A stretch of DNA of 64,000 bases. Source: Xestospongia muta (lineage: Eukaryota; Porifera; Demospongiae; Haplosclerida; Petrosiidae). The position numbers were made by a program, and so were the translations under genes. The notes under the pieces are model-generated. The model saw only the letters and a program-made list of their open reading frames with translations, searched no databases and had not been told where the DNA came from. Each line of letters opens with the position of its first letter. Within the stretch, counting starts at the first letter, position 1. The stretch lies in the NCBI GenBank assembly GCA_963693285.1, contig OY848924.1, positions 7,047,400 through 7,111,399 of the forward strand, written 5' to 3'. Of this stretch, positions 36,467 through 47,939 are shown piece after piece.

Positions 36467-38461
36467 ATGAAGCTACTTCTGTTTGCAGTGGTGTTCTATT
36501 GGGCTGTTACTGTCAAAGCTCAGGACTGTACAGCTCTAGCTAATGCTGGTAACTGTGACTTCTATACTCAGTGTGTAGAGGCAAGATTTCAATGTGGTAC
36601 TAATGGATATCCTCTTGTCTATGGTAACAGATACTGTCGTCAATTTGGAGATAAGAGAAGCTGTTTTACATCTGCAGTAAGTAATTAAGCATTCTTCTTC
36701 TAGAAATTACCTATTTTAATTATCTACATTGTATAGGGTCAAACTTGGATTGATAATGTAAGAATTTGTCTTATGAGGGCTATTCTGAACAGTAATGTCT
36801 ACAACTCAAATGGAACGTGCAGTGAATTACAGGCAGTGGCATTTGACAGTCATCCATCTTGCTATACTGATAATGGATTCTGTACTGACATTCTTCTGAG
36901 TGCTACCAACTTATACTGTCTGGCTGTTGAAGTCTATCAATGGAGTGATTTCTTCAACAAACTAGCAATTCAACAAGTACACTAAATTAAAATGTATTCA
37001 AAGATACTTCCTATATTATTGCTTCCCTATAGGTTTATGACACAGCAACTACATGTACCAAGCAGGCAGCTGATAGTTTCTTGTCTTTTGTGGATGGTTG
37101 GATATCAAATGCTGTAGAACTTGTCACACGTGAATTCCTTCAAACTTTGAAAGAGCTACTTGGAGGTTAGCATGTATGCACAGTACAAATGGTAATTTTT
37201 ACAATCATGTACACATCTATTTTACATAGATTGCAAATCTGGTCTTGATATTATCTTTGTGTTGGATGCTTCTGGAAGTATTGGTAGTTCAAACTTTGTA
37301 ACAATGAAGAATTTTGTTAAAAATGTCATTTCCAACTTTGAAATTGGGGCTGACAAAACAAGAGTTGGAGTTATAAGATTTGCAAGTTCAGCTTCTATTG
37401 TGATTCCACTTGGTTCAATTAACAATGCCACAGTCTTGAACACTTCTATTAGCAATATTTTCTACACTGAAGGTAACACATATACAAATTTAGCTTTAAA
37501 TCTTCTACACACTGCATTCAATAATTCTCGTACAAGTGAAGGAATCCCTCGAGTAGCTATAGTTTTTACTGATGGTCAATCCAATTCACCAAGTTCAACT
37601 GCTCAAGCTGCGCAGTTAGTTCATGATACTGGTATAGTAGTATACTCATTTGGTATTGGAAGTGGTATTGACACTAATGAACTCAATACTATAGCTTCTA
37701 GTACAAGAAACATTTTTCTTATTTCAAACTTTTCTCCTGCTCAATTTGCTGCCAAACTGCTCCCACTACAAACATCAGCTTGTACAAGTAAGTATATTAC
37801 ATTTTATTAATAGAATGAACTTTGTATGTTCTCTATCTCAAATAGCTCCAGCCATTGCTTCTATAAGTGATCCATTGAAGACAAGTCTTAGCATGGATGA
37901 ATTTCTTTTGCTTCAGTATCCCTTCCCTGATGAAGGCATTACATTAAAAATTGATGTTACTATAGGACAAGTACAGGTCCGAGGATCATTCACAATACGA
38001 AACCCTACTTCTTTAACAGCTGATTTCTCCATTCAAAGTACAAGTACTGGAATAGATTACTTTATAAGTCCTGACTTATACCAATCATCTACTGGTGGCA
38101 TGCAAACAAGTCGTCGACGTCGTCAAACTGGTTCACCATTAAACACAACAGCTAATGTTTTTCTATCCATTGAGGGTCTAGACACAAATAATACATTCTC
38201 TCTTAATACAACATTTGGAGATACAGCTCCACCAACTATGACATCGACTACACCAATATCAACAGCCATGCCAACATCTACTCCTAGTGCAGGTAAACAC
38301 CAAAATAAAAGCATATACTATAAGATATACCACTAGTACAATATCATTACCTATATAATAATTACAACATTGCTCTATCTATATTTACAGCACTAGGACT
38401 GAAAACGGCCTACCTACCACTATTGACCCTGGTGGTTGTGCTCTTTACTGTGCTGCTATGA
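36467..38461 (+). CDS. vWA gene G: chimera of E-type 5' half and B-type 3' end
   Basis: Exons 36467-36676, 36737-36976, 37033-37165, 37230-37787, 37846-38292, 38391-38461; about 552 aa. Exons 1-3 with introns match gene E except for a handful of bases (for example KQA to KLA in exon 2). The first third of exon 4 is also E-like, but the middle switches to the second class (EGNTYTNLALNLL). After SRRRRQTGS in exon 5 the sequence becomes B-like: SPLNTTANVF, stalk APPTMTSTTPISTA, tail ALGLKTAYLPLLTLVVVLF, and 3' flank to about 38930. The residue before the vWA Cys is Asp (GAT TGC) where others have Gly. MIDAS is complete. The gene looks functional and is a clear product of recombination between loci. 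Confidence 0.88.
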
Positions 38462-39394
38462 AGACAGAATACTTAAGGCCTCCTCTCCAATATTATTGTA
38501 ATTATAAACTGTAATAGTTGCATTATAGTTTACTATATGATTGTGTTAGACATTTAGCAGAAGTCTTTATGTCCGTATTTTAACAATGTGCATATATTGG
38601 TTAGTAATATAACACACAATAAGTATTAACTTCTATTTTTGTAGGATGACTAGCATATTTTGTCTTGTTGTTGCATATTTATACCAAATTATGTTTATTT
38701 TTGTTATAATCATATGAGAGGAGTTTGTTATCAAAAAAACAATTGTTTTTAATAATTTAAAAAAAAAATTAATATTATATTGATAGTCAGCATGTATAAA
38801 AGCTAACACAATAATTGTTAATAGGAGGTATACGTTAGTATATAATTTATTCATATGATTATTGCATGTATAAATATTGACCACATAAATGAACACAGTC
38901 ATTAGTTATCATGCACTGTACATACAATGAGAGAGTGAAACAGTTATAATGAATATTATTTAATTGTTTAAATGAAACACTTCTTAGTTGATTTCCTTAT
39001 TTCAATATAAAGACTTCAAGCAATTAAGAGCTCACCTGGAAGTAAAAAAGCTATATACTTCCTGTTTGTTTCCTTATTACACTTGATTTAATTAAAATGA
39101 TAAAATAAATATAAAGAGCCATGACAAAAAATAAGTAACTTATAAGGTTATGTTTGAATCCATTTTTCAAGTTTGTGATTGCTATCATTTCTTATATACC
39201 TGTAAAGAATTCATGTATATAATGACAAGAAAGTTCTGTTACCAGGTAATAAAAAGTAAAGAGATAGATAAAACAAACAGATACCAGAAGTGATCAATAC
39301 TATATTATTGTAATGTGAACATTAGTATTTCAATATATATAAGTGAAGTATTGAAGTCTAGTATTACTGTAGTACATAGTTTTTTAGACTAGTG
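38462..39394. repeat. Gene G 3' flank, duplicate of gene B flank
   Basis: 38462-38960 matches 10353-10830. Beyond this the sequence is single-copy and AT-rich. I see no exon. Confidence 0.55.
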
Positions 39395-39655
39395 GTAGGT
39401 CTCACACTTGATATTGATATTATAGTTCACAAGCTAATTGCATATGGTTCATTAACTTTGATTCAATATAAAACCCAACCTCTTTTGACCTATGATTTTT
39501 TACTAATATTGGAATAGATTATTATGTCAGTACCAATTTGTATATTAGTCCTCTGTAAATATGACACTATAAATATACATAGTTGGACCACAGAACAATA
39601 TTACATTCTCTCAGAGAATACCACACATAGAAATACAACTAATAAAAGTCATTAC
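39395..39655 (+). pseudogene. Ancient decayed vWA exon 5 relic
   Basis: Collinear but strongly diverged match to exon 5: GGTTCATTAACTTTGATTCA where functional copies have GGATCATTCACAATACGA, then AAACCCAACCTCTTTTGACC, then TATTGGAATAGATTATTATG, then ACATTCTCTCAGAGAATACC, then ACAACTAATAAAAG at the exon end. Small indels break the frame. No other exon of this copy is recognisable. It shows the array was larger in the past. Confidence 0.65.
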
Positions 39656-40012
39656 ATCCTTCTTACTTTTAATTAAAATATTGATTTTCCATATATTCAA
39701 TTGATATCATTAAAGAAATATTTAAGAAATAAATGAGTATGCATTTCTAATCTCTTTAAGTGTATGTAATATTTTATAATCATATAATATTATCCTATAC
39801 AGAACCATTGGTAATAGAATTTGAACTTTAACTTTGCACACACATACAAGTTAACAATAATCATACTGTGCACCTGCAGCATGCATGGGGTGACTCTGAG
39901 TTAGTTTTAAATTACATGTATATGAATATAGTTTGGTATTAACACAAGATAAGTCAGAGCACTGACCAAGCCACTATACAAGACTATTCTATAGCTTATT
40001 ATTTTTTTGATT
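39656..40012 (+). promoter_or_regulatory. Distinct upstream region of gene H
   Basis: This lacks the CCAGTCCAGAACAGCC/TATA module of the other copies. The bases before the ATG read TTATTTTTTTGATTATG. If gene H is expressed it must use another promoter. A TTG codon at 40007 is in frame, but ATG at 40013 is the conserved start. Confidence 0.4.
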
Positions 40013-41910
40013 ATGAAGCTACTACTGTTTGCAGTGGTGTTCTATTGGGCTGTTACTGTCAAAGCTCAGGACTGTACAGCTCTAGCTAATGCTGGTAACT
40101 GTGACTTTTACACTCAATGTGTAGAGGCAAGATTTAAATGTGGTGCCAATGGATATCCTCTTGCTTATGGTAACAGATACTGTCGTCAATTTGGAGATAA
40201 GAAAAGCTGTTTTACATCTGCAGTAAGTTATTTTAATCATTAATTCTTCTAGAAATTATCTATTTTTGTATAGGGTCAAACTTGGATTGACAATGTAAGA
40301 ATTTGTCTTATGAGGGCTATCCTGAACAGCAATGTCTACAACTCAAATGGAACATGCAATGAATTACAGACAGTGGCATTTGACAGCCATCCATCTTGTT
40401 ATACTGATAACGGATTCTGTAATGATATTCTTCTGAGTATCACCAACTTGTACTGTCTGGCTGTTGAAGTATATCGATGGAGTGATTTCCTCAACAAACA
40501 AGCAATTCAACAAGTATACTAAAGTAAAATGCATTCAAAGATAGTTTTATATTATTGCTTCCCTATAGGTTTATGAAACAGCAACTACATGTACCAAGCA
40601 GACAGCTGATAGTTTCTTGTCTTTTGTGGATGGTTGGATATCAAATGCTGTACAACTTGTTACTCGTGAACTCCTTCAAACATTGAAAGAGCTTCTCGGA
40701 GGTACAATTGTGTATGCATTTGTTTGATATTAGTGTAAATATATAGGTTGTAAATCTGGCCTTGATATTATTTTCGTATTGGATGCTTCTGGAAGTGTTG
40801 GGTTTACCAACTTTGTAACAATGAAGAACTTTGTTAATAACATCATTTCCAACTTTGAAATTGGGGCTGATAAAACACGTGTTGGAGTTATAAGATTTTC
40901 AGATTCAGCTTCTGTTGTGATTCCACTTGGTTCAATTAACAATGCCACTGTCTTGAACTCTTCTATTAGCAGTATTTTCTATAGTAGAGGTTACACATAT
41001 ACAAATTTAGCTTTAAATCTTCTACATACAGCATTCAATAATGCTCGTACAAGTCAAGGAATTCCTCGAGTAGCTATAGTTTTTACTGATGGTCAATCTA
41101 CATTACCAATCGCAACTGCTCAAGCTGCACAGTTAGTTCATGATGCTGGTATTGTAGTGTACTCATTTGGTATTGGAAGTGGTATTGACACTACTGAACT
41201 CGATACTATAGCTTCTAGTACAAGAAACGTTTTTCTCATTTCAAGCTTTTCTCCCACTCAATTTGCTGCCAAACTGCTTCCACTACAAACATCAGCTTGT
41301 ACAAGTAAGTATATTACATTTTATTAATAGAATGAACTTTGTATGTCAACTATCTCAAACAGCTCCAGCCATTGCTTCTATAAGTGATCCATTGAAGACA
41401 AGTCTTAGCATGGATGAATCTCGTTTACTCCAGTATCCCTTCCCTGATGAAGGCATTACATTAAAAGTTGATATTACTATAGGACAAGTACAGGTCCGAG
41501 GATCATTCACAATACGAAACCCTACTTCGTTAACAGCTGATTTCACCATTCAAAGTACAAGTACTGGAATAGATTACTTTATAAGTCCTGACTTATATCA
41601 GTCATCTACTGGTGGTATACAAACAAGTCGTCGACGTCGTCAAACTGGTTCACTGTCCAACACTACAGCTAATGTCTACTTGTCTATTGTGGGCCTACTT
41701 AGTAACAACACATTCTCTCTAAATACAACATATGGAGATACAACTAGTGCAGGTAGAACACATAAATGTATAACAAAGTAGTTTTTTAAATGTCTTATTC
41801 TAGTCAAATTCAAACTCTTATTCATTTTTATAGCTTTAGGAATGAAGACAATCTATCACATTCCACTCATTGCTGTTTTCTTCACCTTGCTAGTTACATT
41901 ATTGCAATGA
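40013..41910 (+). CDS. vWA gene H
   Basis: Exons 40013-40222, 40274-40513, 40569-40701, 40747-41304, 41363-41752, 41834-41910; about 535 aa. Second-class vWA (RGYTYTNLALNLL) with FSDSAS; MIDAS complete (DASGS, FTDGQS). The short 45-base intron 3 is shared with F. The furin-type site SRRRRQTG (preceded by GGIQT) is present and the stalk has a single YGDTT. The tail ends LLVTLLQ. Exon 2 has a lineage-specific FCNDILLSIT. Confidence 0.86.
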
Positions 41911-42709
41911 AACTAGCTCAGTATACTGAAAATGCTGCTGCCAATAGTTACCAAATAGTTTGTTGAACTATATAGTTGTTAACCTAGGTTTGTTAGTACA
42001 ATATTATATTGTGTTATTATATATAGTCAAGTTATTTGACACAGTATTAGTTTTGGCTTTAGTACTTTATTGTTGCTGCATATTTTACCTTAAAAATAAA
42101 TATTTTTAACCTTATATCATGTTTACACAAAGTGAACTTAGCTTTATTTTCACTCCATGAATAATATTTAAACATCCTTTGAGTCCCACGAACATAATAA
42201 TACATAACATGAATACTTTAAAAGAGTCCAATGAGATTTCTCTAATGAATATTGAATATTATTATAACTATATCATATTTCTTATAGTCTATTACTAACA
42301 GTGTTAGTCTTTTAAGAAGATTTGAAAAATTAAGTCTCAATATGACATTTTAACGGTCTGTGTATGATAAAATTTACCAGCAGATATTGTATAGTATGTA
42401 CACACATATAGTACAGATTGACAAAATAATGTTAGCTTTCCATCAAAATAAATGTTTCTCCTCTACATGTATTCATGATATGAGTTATAATACAATAGTT
42501 TGATCTCAAAATATGAATATCAACTATTTGTATGGTTCATAGGCACAATGATATTGACATATAGTTTAAGGGTCAACAAAAGAATTCCTATTTTAAAATA
42601 AATACTATTTAAGTTCTATGTTACTGATGAACTTAAATATATTATTAAATGGTATTATAAAATATTTAAAGATATTGTTTGTACCTTGTAAACATAATGT
42701 TCAACTTGT
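41911..42709. other. Gene H 3' flank
   Basis: Matches the gene F flank (32133-32960). No exon is found. Confidence 0.5.
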
Positions 42710-43860
42710 CTAAATGTCCTCAATCTTTCTCTTTTTTGATTGATGATGTTCATAACGTATTTCAAAAGGAATGTATTTCAAAAGGATCTACTACATAGTA
42801 GAACATTAAATGTTTTTCATTCATCAATTTACCCATCCATCCAACCATCCATACATTTATCCATCTGTCCATTAATCCATTCATCCATCTATCAATCCAT
42901 TCATTAATCATCCATCAAACTTACCACTGGATGGGCGGGTCAAAAGACATTTATAAGAGCCACCTAATTTATGATCACTTTTAATGAGAGGAGACACTTG
43001 GTCCGAAGGTAAAGAGGTGTGGTCATCAGAACAAGATAAAGGAAGTTCTAAACTGTCTAACATACAATGAATCATAGTAGCACTAAAAGAGGAAGTAAAC
43101 AATTAACTTAATATCTAGAAAATAATAAAATTACTTTATCATTTGTCTTGTCCATAACTGTTGGAAATGTTTAAGTACATTTCTATAAGAATCTAGAAAT
43201 AATACAATGATTAGTGACATAATAATGATCCATTATATTTTAATTTAATTTAAGTACATATACACTTATATTGTCATAGCAACAGTAATAACTGAGTATC
43301 AGTATGCAATAATATTATACTTACATTCATCAACTTCCCATTTAATGTCTTCATATCCACAGTCATATAAAATTAAAGGATAATCTATAAAATTATTAAC
43401 AGTAATAAGTTATTAAATGCTAGATTATTAATAAGTTATTAAACAGGTGTTCAATTATAATTACCTGATGCCATACCATATTGAGGTTTTCGAGGACATT
43501 TTTCTACATCTAACATATGATCAATAACCTAATGATACAATGACACTATCATAATGTGACTTAGAGACCTCAATGGATATTACCTCTGGTTGTTCGAGAC
43601 CACTCCCTATGAGAAATAGGATACTGGTCATACATCGTACTTGATGCCATAAGAATGCCTGTCCAGTAATAGTTAGTTCATTAAGTTGATAGGGTGAGAG
43701 AGGACTAAAGAAAAGAGAGAGTATATCAATGGTATATGTAGTGAGGTAAGAAATAACAAGTACATTAATTTTGATCTATTTTTCATCCATTTTTCTTTTC
43801 ATCATCCAAGGGGTTCACAATAAAATTGAACATTCTCCTTTTAAAATTTATTAACAATAC
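42710..43860 (-). pseudogene. PUS3 fragment 4 (exons 14 to 8, truncated)
   Basis: Same extent as fragment 2. Exon 14 starts at 42710 and contains a 15-base duplication (GTATTTCAAAAGGA repeated near 42757-42786). Exons 13 to 9 follow, then a cut exon 8 at about 43805-43855 that runs into the same foreign sequence as fragment 2. The catalytic exon is missing. Confidence 0.85.
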
Positions 43861-44799
43861 AAATGGCTTAATTCAACAAATATGATAGTTTGCTGAATCT
43901 TTTGAAATCATGTACTCACACAACTTCTTAACAGACAAATATATAATATAATGTAGTTTTATACTTCTAAACTCTTTGTACACAATTAATTTTAAAACAA
44001 ATGAATGAATTGAAAAGACTTATCCCTAAATACTATGACTAAAACAACTGTCATCACAAAACAATTACAATATTTATCAGAATATACGAGATGGAAATTC
44101 ATGGATGATCATAAGTATTCACGTCATGAATACTGATTGTATTCAGATTATGAGGGATGATCCATGCCTAAATTAAACAATACTCATTAATCTAAGTACT
44201 GTTCGTAGAGCCCACCCTAATATTAAAACCTAGAGCGTGGTATTAAGTATGCATTCTACTCAATTATGGCACTAATTACCTCGAATATCATAAACTCCTA
44301 AATCAAATGAACATCTGAATATCCATGACTTGATACTCAGGCATGAGAGTGAATACTCATGGTTGTTTACCAGTATCCAACAGATAGATAATATATGTGC
44401 TATGTAAACTGACTGTAGGAGTTGTCTAACTTGGTTGATAATAATTGACAACTATAAGATTTCCTTGTACCAAAAGACCAGGAACTACATTTGTTATATC
44501 AACCAAACTAGACAACTTCTACTGTCAGTTTACTTAGCACACAACATGTTATTCAGGACTTATGTAATCCATTTATAACAATATTAAGAAAACTGATGTA
44601 TATTACAATTTATTAGATAGGCTATAGCACCACCTATACTAGCTAATGTAAGTTAACTGAATGAGAAACATAACTCCACTCCTTTTCATTGTTCCATGTA
44701 GGACAATAATGGCTTTGACAATTAAGTGTTGCAGAGTACTTAGAATACTAGCTATTTGACACAATTAATATTTCCAATTCATATAGAGCATACAAATGA
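43861..44799. repeat. Intergenic block with hairpin copy 5
   Basis: 43861-44090 matches 27131-27395; 44095-44800 matches 27395-28195. The fold-back element is at 44394-44545. No gene is seen. Confidence 0.6.
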
Positions 44800-45342
44800 A
44801 TTCTGATCTTACCTTATTTATTAGAGCTGCTCTAGATAGAATAGTATGCTTCCTGGGTTGCTAATCTATTGATTATAAATAGACGCTAAATACCTTCAAA
44901 TTCAAACAATCTTAATTAATTTACCTCTTTCAAATAATATGTCAATTCCAGTTTGTATCAGCTAGTTTTCTGGAAATACAAGGCTACTGTATACATTAAT
45001 GGTTAAATCAATACCTTCTGAACACCATACACAAAATACAACCAATAAAGATTAATATATGCTAAAAACTACTTCAATGTACACATGTAAAAAAGCTACA
45101 AACACTTCTGTCACCATATTGGTGGAAGAGTGGTTTCTATTCACTTAATTAAGTCATCCCATAAAAGGTATGTATATGTTATGCATGTCATATTCATAGC
45201 ATGTATATAAAAATTATACTATGCCATGAGGTGAGTCTAAATTTAATAATAACGTTAGGCATTAATATATAGCCAGTCCAGAACAGCCATTCAAAGCTAT
45301 TAGAATATATAGAGTACTACTACAAGGAACTCCTTTTTCAAC
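44800..45342 (+). promoter_or_regulatory. Upstream module of gene I
   Basis: Closest to the gene F module (shares AATAATAACGTTAGGCATTA). ATATATAGAG at 45305-45314 lies 29-38 bases before the ATG. Confidence 0.6.
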
Positions 45343-47255
45343 ATGAAGCTACTCCTGTTTGTAGTGGTGTTCTATTGGACAGCTACTGTCAAAGCTCAGG
45401 ATTGTACAGCTCTAGCTAATGCTGGTAACTGTGACTTCTATACTCAGTGTGTAGAGCCAAGATTTCAATGTGGTACTAATGGATATCCTCTTGCCTATGG
45501 TAATAGGTACTGTCGTCAATTTGGAGATAAGAGAAGCTGTTTTACATCTGCAGTAAGTTATTAAGCATTAATTCTTCTAGACATTTCCTACTTTGTATAG
45601 GGTCAAACTTGGATTGACAATGTAAGAATTTGTCTTATGAGGGCTATCCTGAACAGTAATGTCTACAACTCAAATGGAACGTGCAGTGAATTACAGACAG
45701 TGGCATTTGACAGCCATCCATCTTGTTATACTAATAACGGATTCTGTACCGACATTCTTCTAAGTGCTACCAACTTGTATTGTCTGGCTGTTGAAGTCTA
45801 TCAATGGAGTGATTTCTTCGACAAACATGCAATTCAACAAGTACACTAAATTAAAATGTATTCAAAGATACTTCCTATATTATTGCTTCCCTAAAGGTTT
45901 ATGACACAGCAACTACATGTACCAAGCAGGCAGCTGATAGTTTCTTGTCTTTTGTGGATGGTTGGATATCAAATGCTGTACAACTTGCACGTCAACTCCT
46001 TCAAACATTGAAAGAGCTTCTTGGAGGTAAGCATACATGCACAGTATAACTGTTAATTTTTACAACTATGCATACATCTATTTTATATAGGTTGCAAATC
46101 TGGTCTTGATATTATCTTTGTGTTGGATGCTTCGGGAAGTATTGGTAGCTCAAACTTTGTAACAATGAAGAATTTTGTTAAAACTATCATCTCTAACTTT
46201 GAAATTGGGGCTAACAAAACACGTGTTGGAGTAATAAGTTTTTCAAGTTCAGCTTCTGTTGTAATTCCACTTGGTTCAATTAACAATGCTTCACTGCTAA
46301 ATACTTCTATTACTAATATTTATTATATTAGTGGAGGAACAGCTACACATAGGGCTTTATACCTTCTAGATACTGCCTTTAGTAATGCTCGTAGAAGTCA
46401 AGGAGTACCTCGAGTAGCTATAGTTTTTACTGATGGTCAGTCTAATTCACCAAGTTTAACTGCTCGAGCTGCACAGGTTGTTCATGATGCTGGTATAGTA
46501 GTGTACTCATTTGGTATTGGAAGTGGTGTCAACCTCAATGAACTCAATACTATAGCTTCTAGTTCAAGAAACATTTTTCTTATTTCAAACTTTTCTCCTG
46601 CTCAATTTGCTGCCAAACTCCTTCCACTACAAACATCAGCTTGTACAAGTAAGTATATTACATTTTATTAATAGAATGAACTTTATACGTTCTCTATCTC
46701 AAATAGCTCCAGCCATTGCTTCTATAAGTGATCCATTGACGACAAGTCTTGGCATGGATGAAACTCGTTTGCTCCAGTATCCCTTCCCTGATGAAGGCAT
46801 TACATTAAAAATTGATATTACTATAGGACAAGTACAGGTCCAAGGATCATTCACAATACGAAATCCTACTTCATTAACAGCTGATTTCTCCATTCAAAGT
46901 ACAAGTACTGGAATAGATTACTTTATAAGTCCTGACTTATATCAGTCATCTACTGGTGGCATGCAAACAAGTCGTCGACGTCGTCAAACTGGTTCACTGT
47001 CCAACACTACAGCTAATGTCTACTTGTCTATTGTGGGCCTACTTAATAACAACACATTCTCTCTAAATACAACATTTGGAGATACAACTAGTGCAGGTAA
47101 AACACATAAATGTATACCAAGTACTATTCCTAATGTCTTTATTCTGATCAATTATTGAAACACTTATTCATTTTATAGCTTTAGGAATGAAGACAATTTA
47201 TCACATTCCACTCTTTGCTGTTCTCTTTGCCTTGCTAGCTACCTTAATGCATTGA
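45343..47255 (+). CDS. vWA gene I
   Basis: Exons 45343-45552, 45601-45840, 45897-46026, 46091-46648, 46707-47096, 47179-47255; about 534 aa. The one-codon deletion in exon 3 is shared with C. The intron 2 acceptor is CTAAAG where others have CTATAG, still AG. The vWA is first class (SGGTATHRALYLL) with GVNLNELN; the core strand reads VGVISFSSSASVV, and Arg-to-Ser there is unique. MIDAS is complete. SRRRRQTG is present; the stalk is short. This copy lies next to the complete PUS3, tail to tail, and so probably keeps the ancestral neighbour relationship. Confidence 0.87.
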
Positions 47256-47939
47256 AACTAGCTCAGTATACTAACAATTGTAGTTACCAAATAGTTGTTG
47301 AACTTTATATAGTTGTTACTTACTTAGCTTTGTTATTACAATATTATACTGTGTTATTAAATATACTAAGTTTTTTGATGCAGTGTTAGTTGTAGTAGTT
47401 TTTGTTACTAGATATTTTACTTCAAAAATAAATATTCTTTAAATTTATGTCAACATACCAACAAATTACAGTGAGTAATTCACATGAACTCTACATTCCA
47501 TAGTAATCCATCCATGTAAGCTACAAATTAAATGACATATTACTTTTTACAGTGATATCATAGTTCTTATAAACCATTCATGTGAATTACTCACTATAGA
47601 CTTCATGGAATCTAGAGTTCATGTGAATTACTATAGAATTTCTTGCTTTGTAAAAGTACAACATACCAACAAATTACTCAGCGAGTAATTCACAAGAACT
47701 CTATATTCCATAGCAATCCATTCATGTAAGCTATAAATTAGTCGTTAAAATGACATGTTAATTTTTATAGTGATATCATAGTTCTTATAGAGTCAACAAA
47801 AGAATTCCCATTTTAAAATAAATACTATTCCAACTATTTAAGTTCTATGTTAGTGATGAACTTAAATATATTATTAAATGGTGTTATAAAAATATTTAAA
47901 GATATTGTTTGTACCTTGTAAACATAATGTTCAACTTGT
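47256..47939. other. 3' flank between gene I and PUS3
   Basis: Similar to the flanks after C and E, with the paired dyad motifs (47470-47720, AGTAATTCACATGAACTCTA and relatives). It separates two convergent genes and probably holds both 3' UTRs. Confidence 0.5.
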
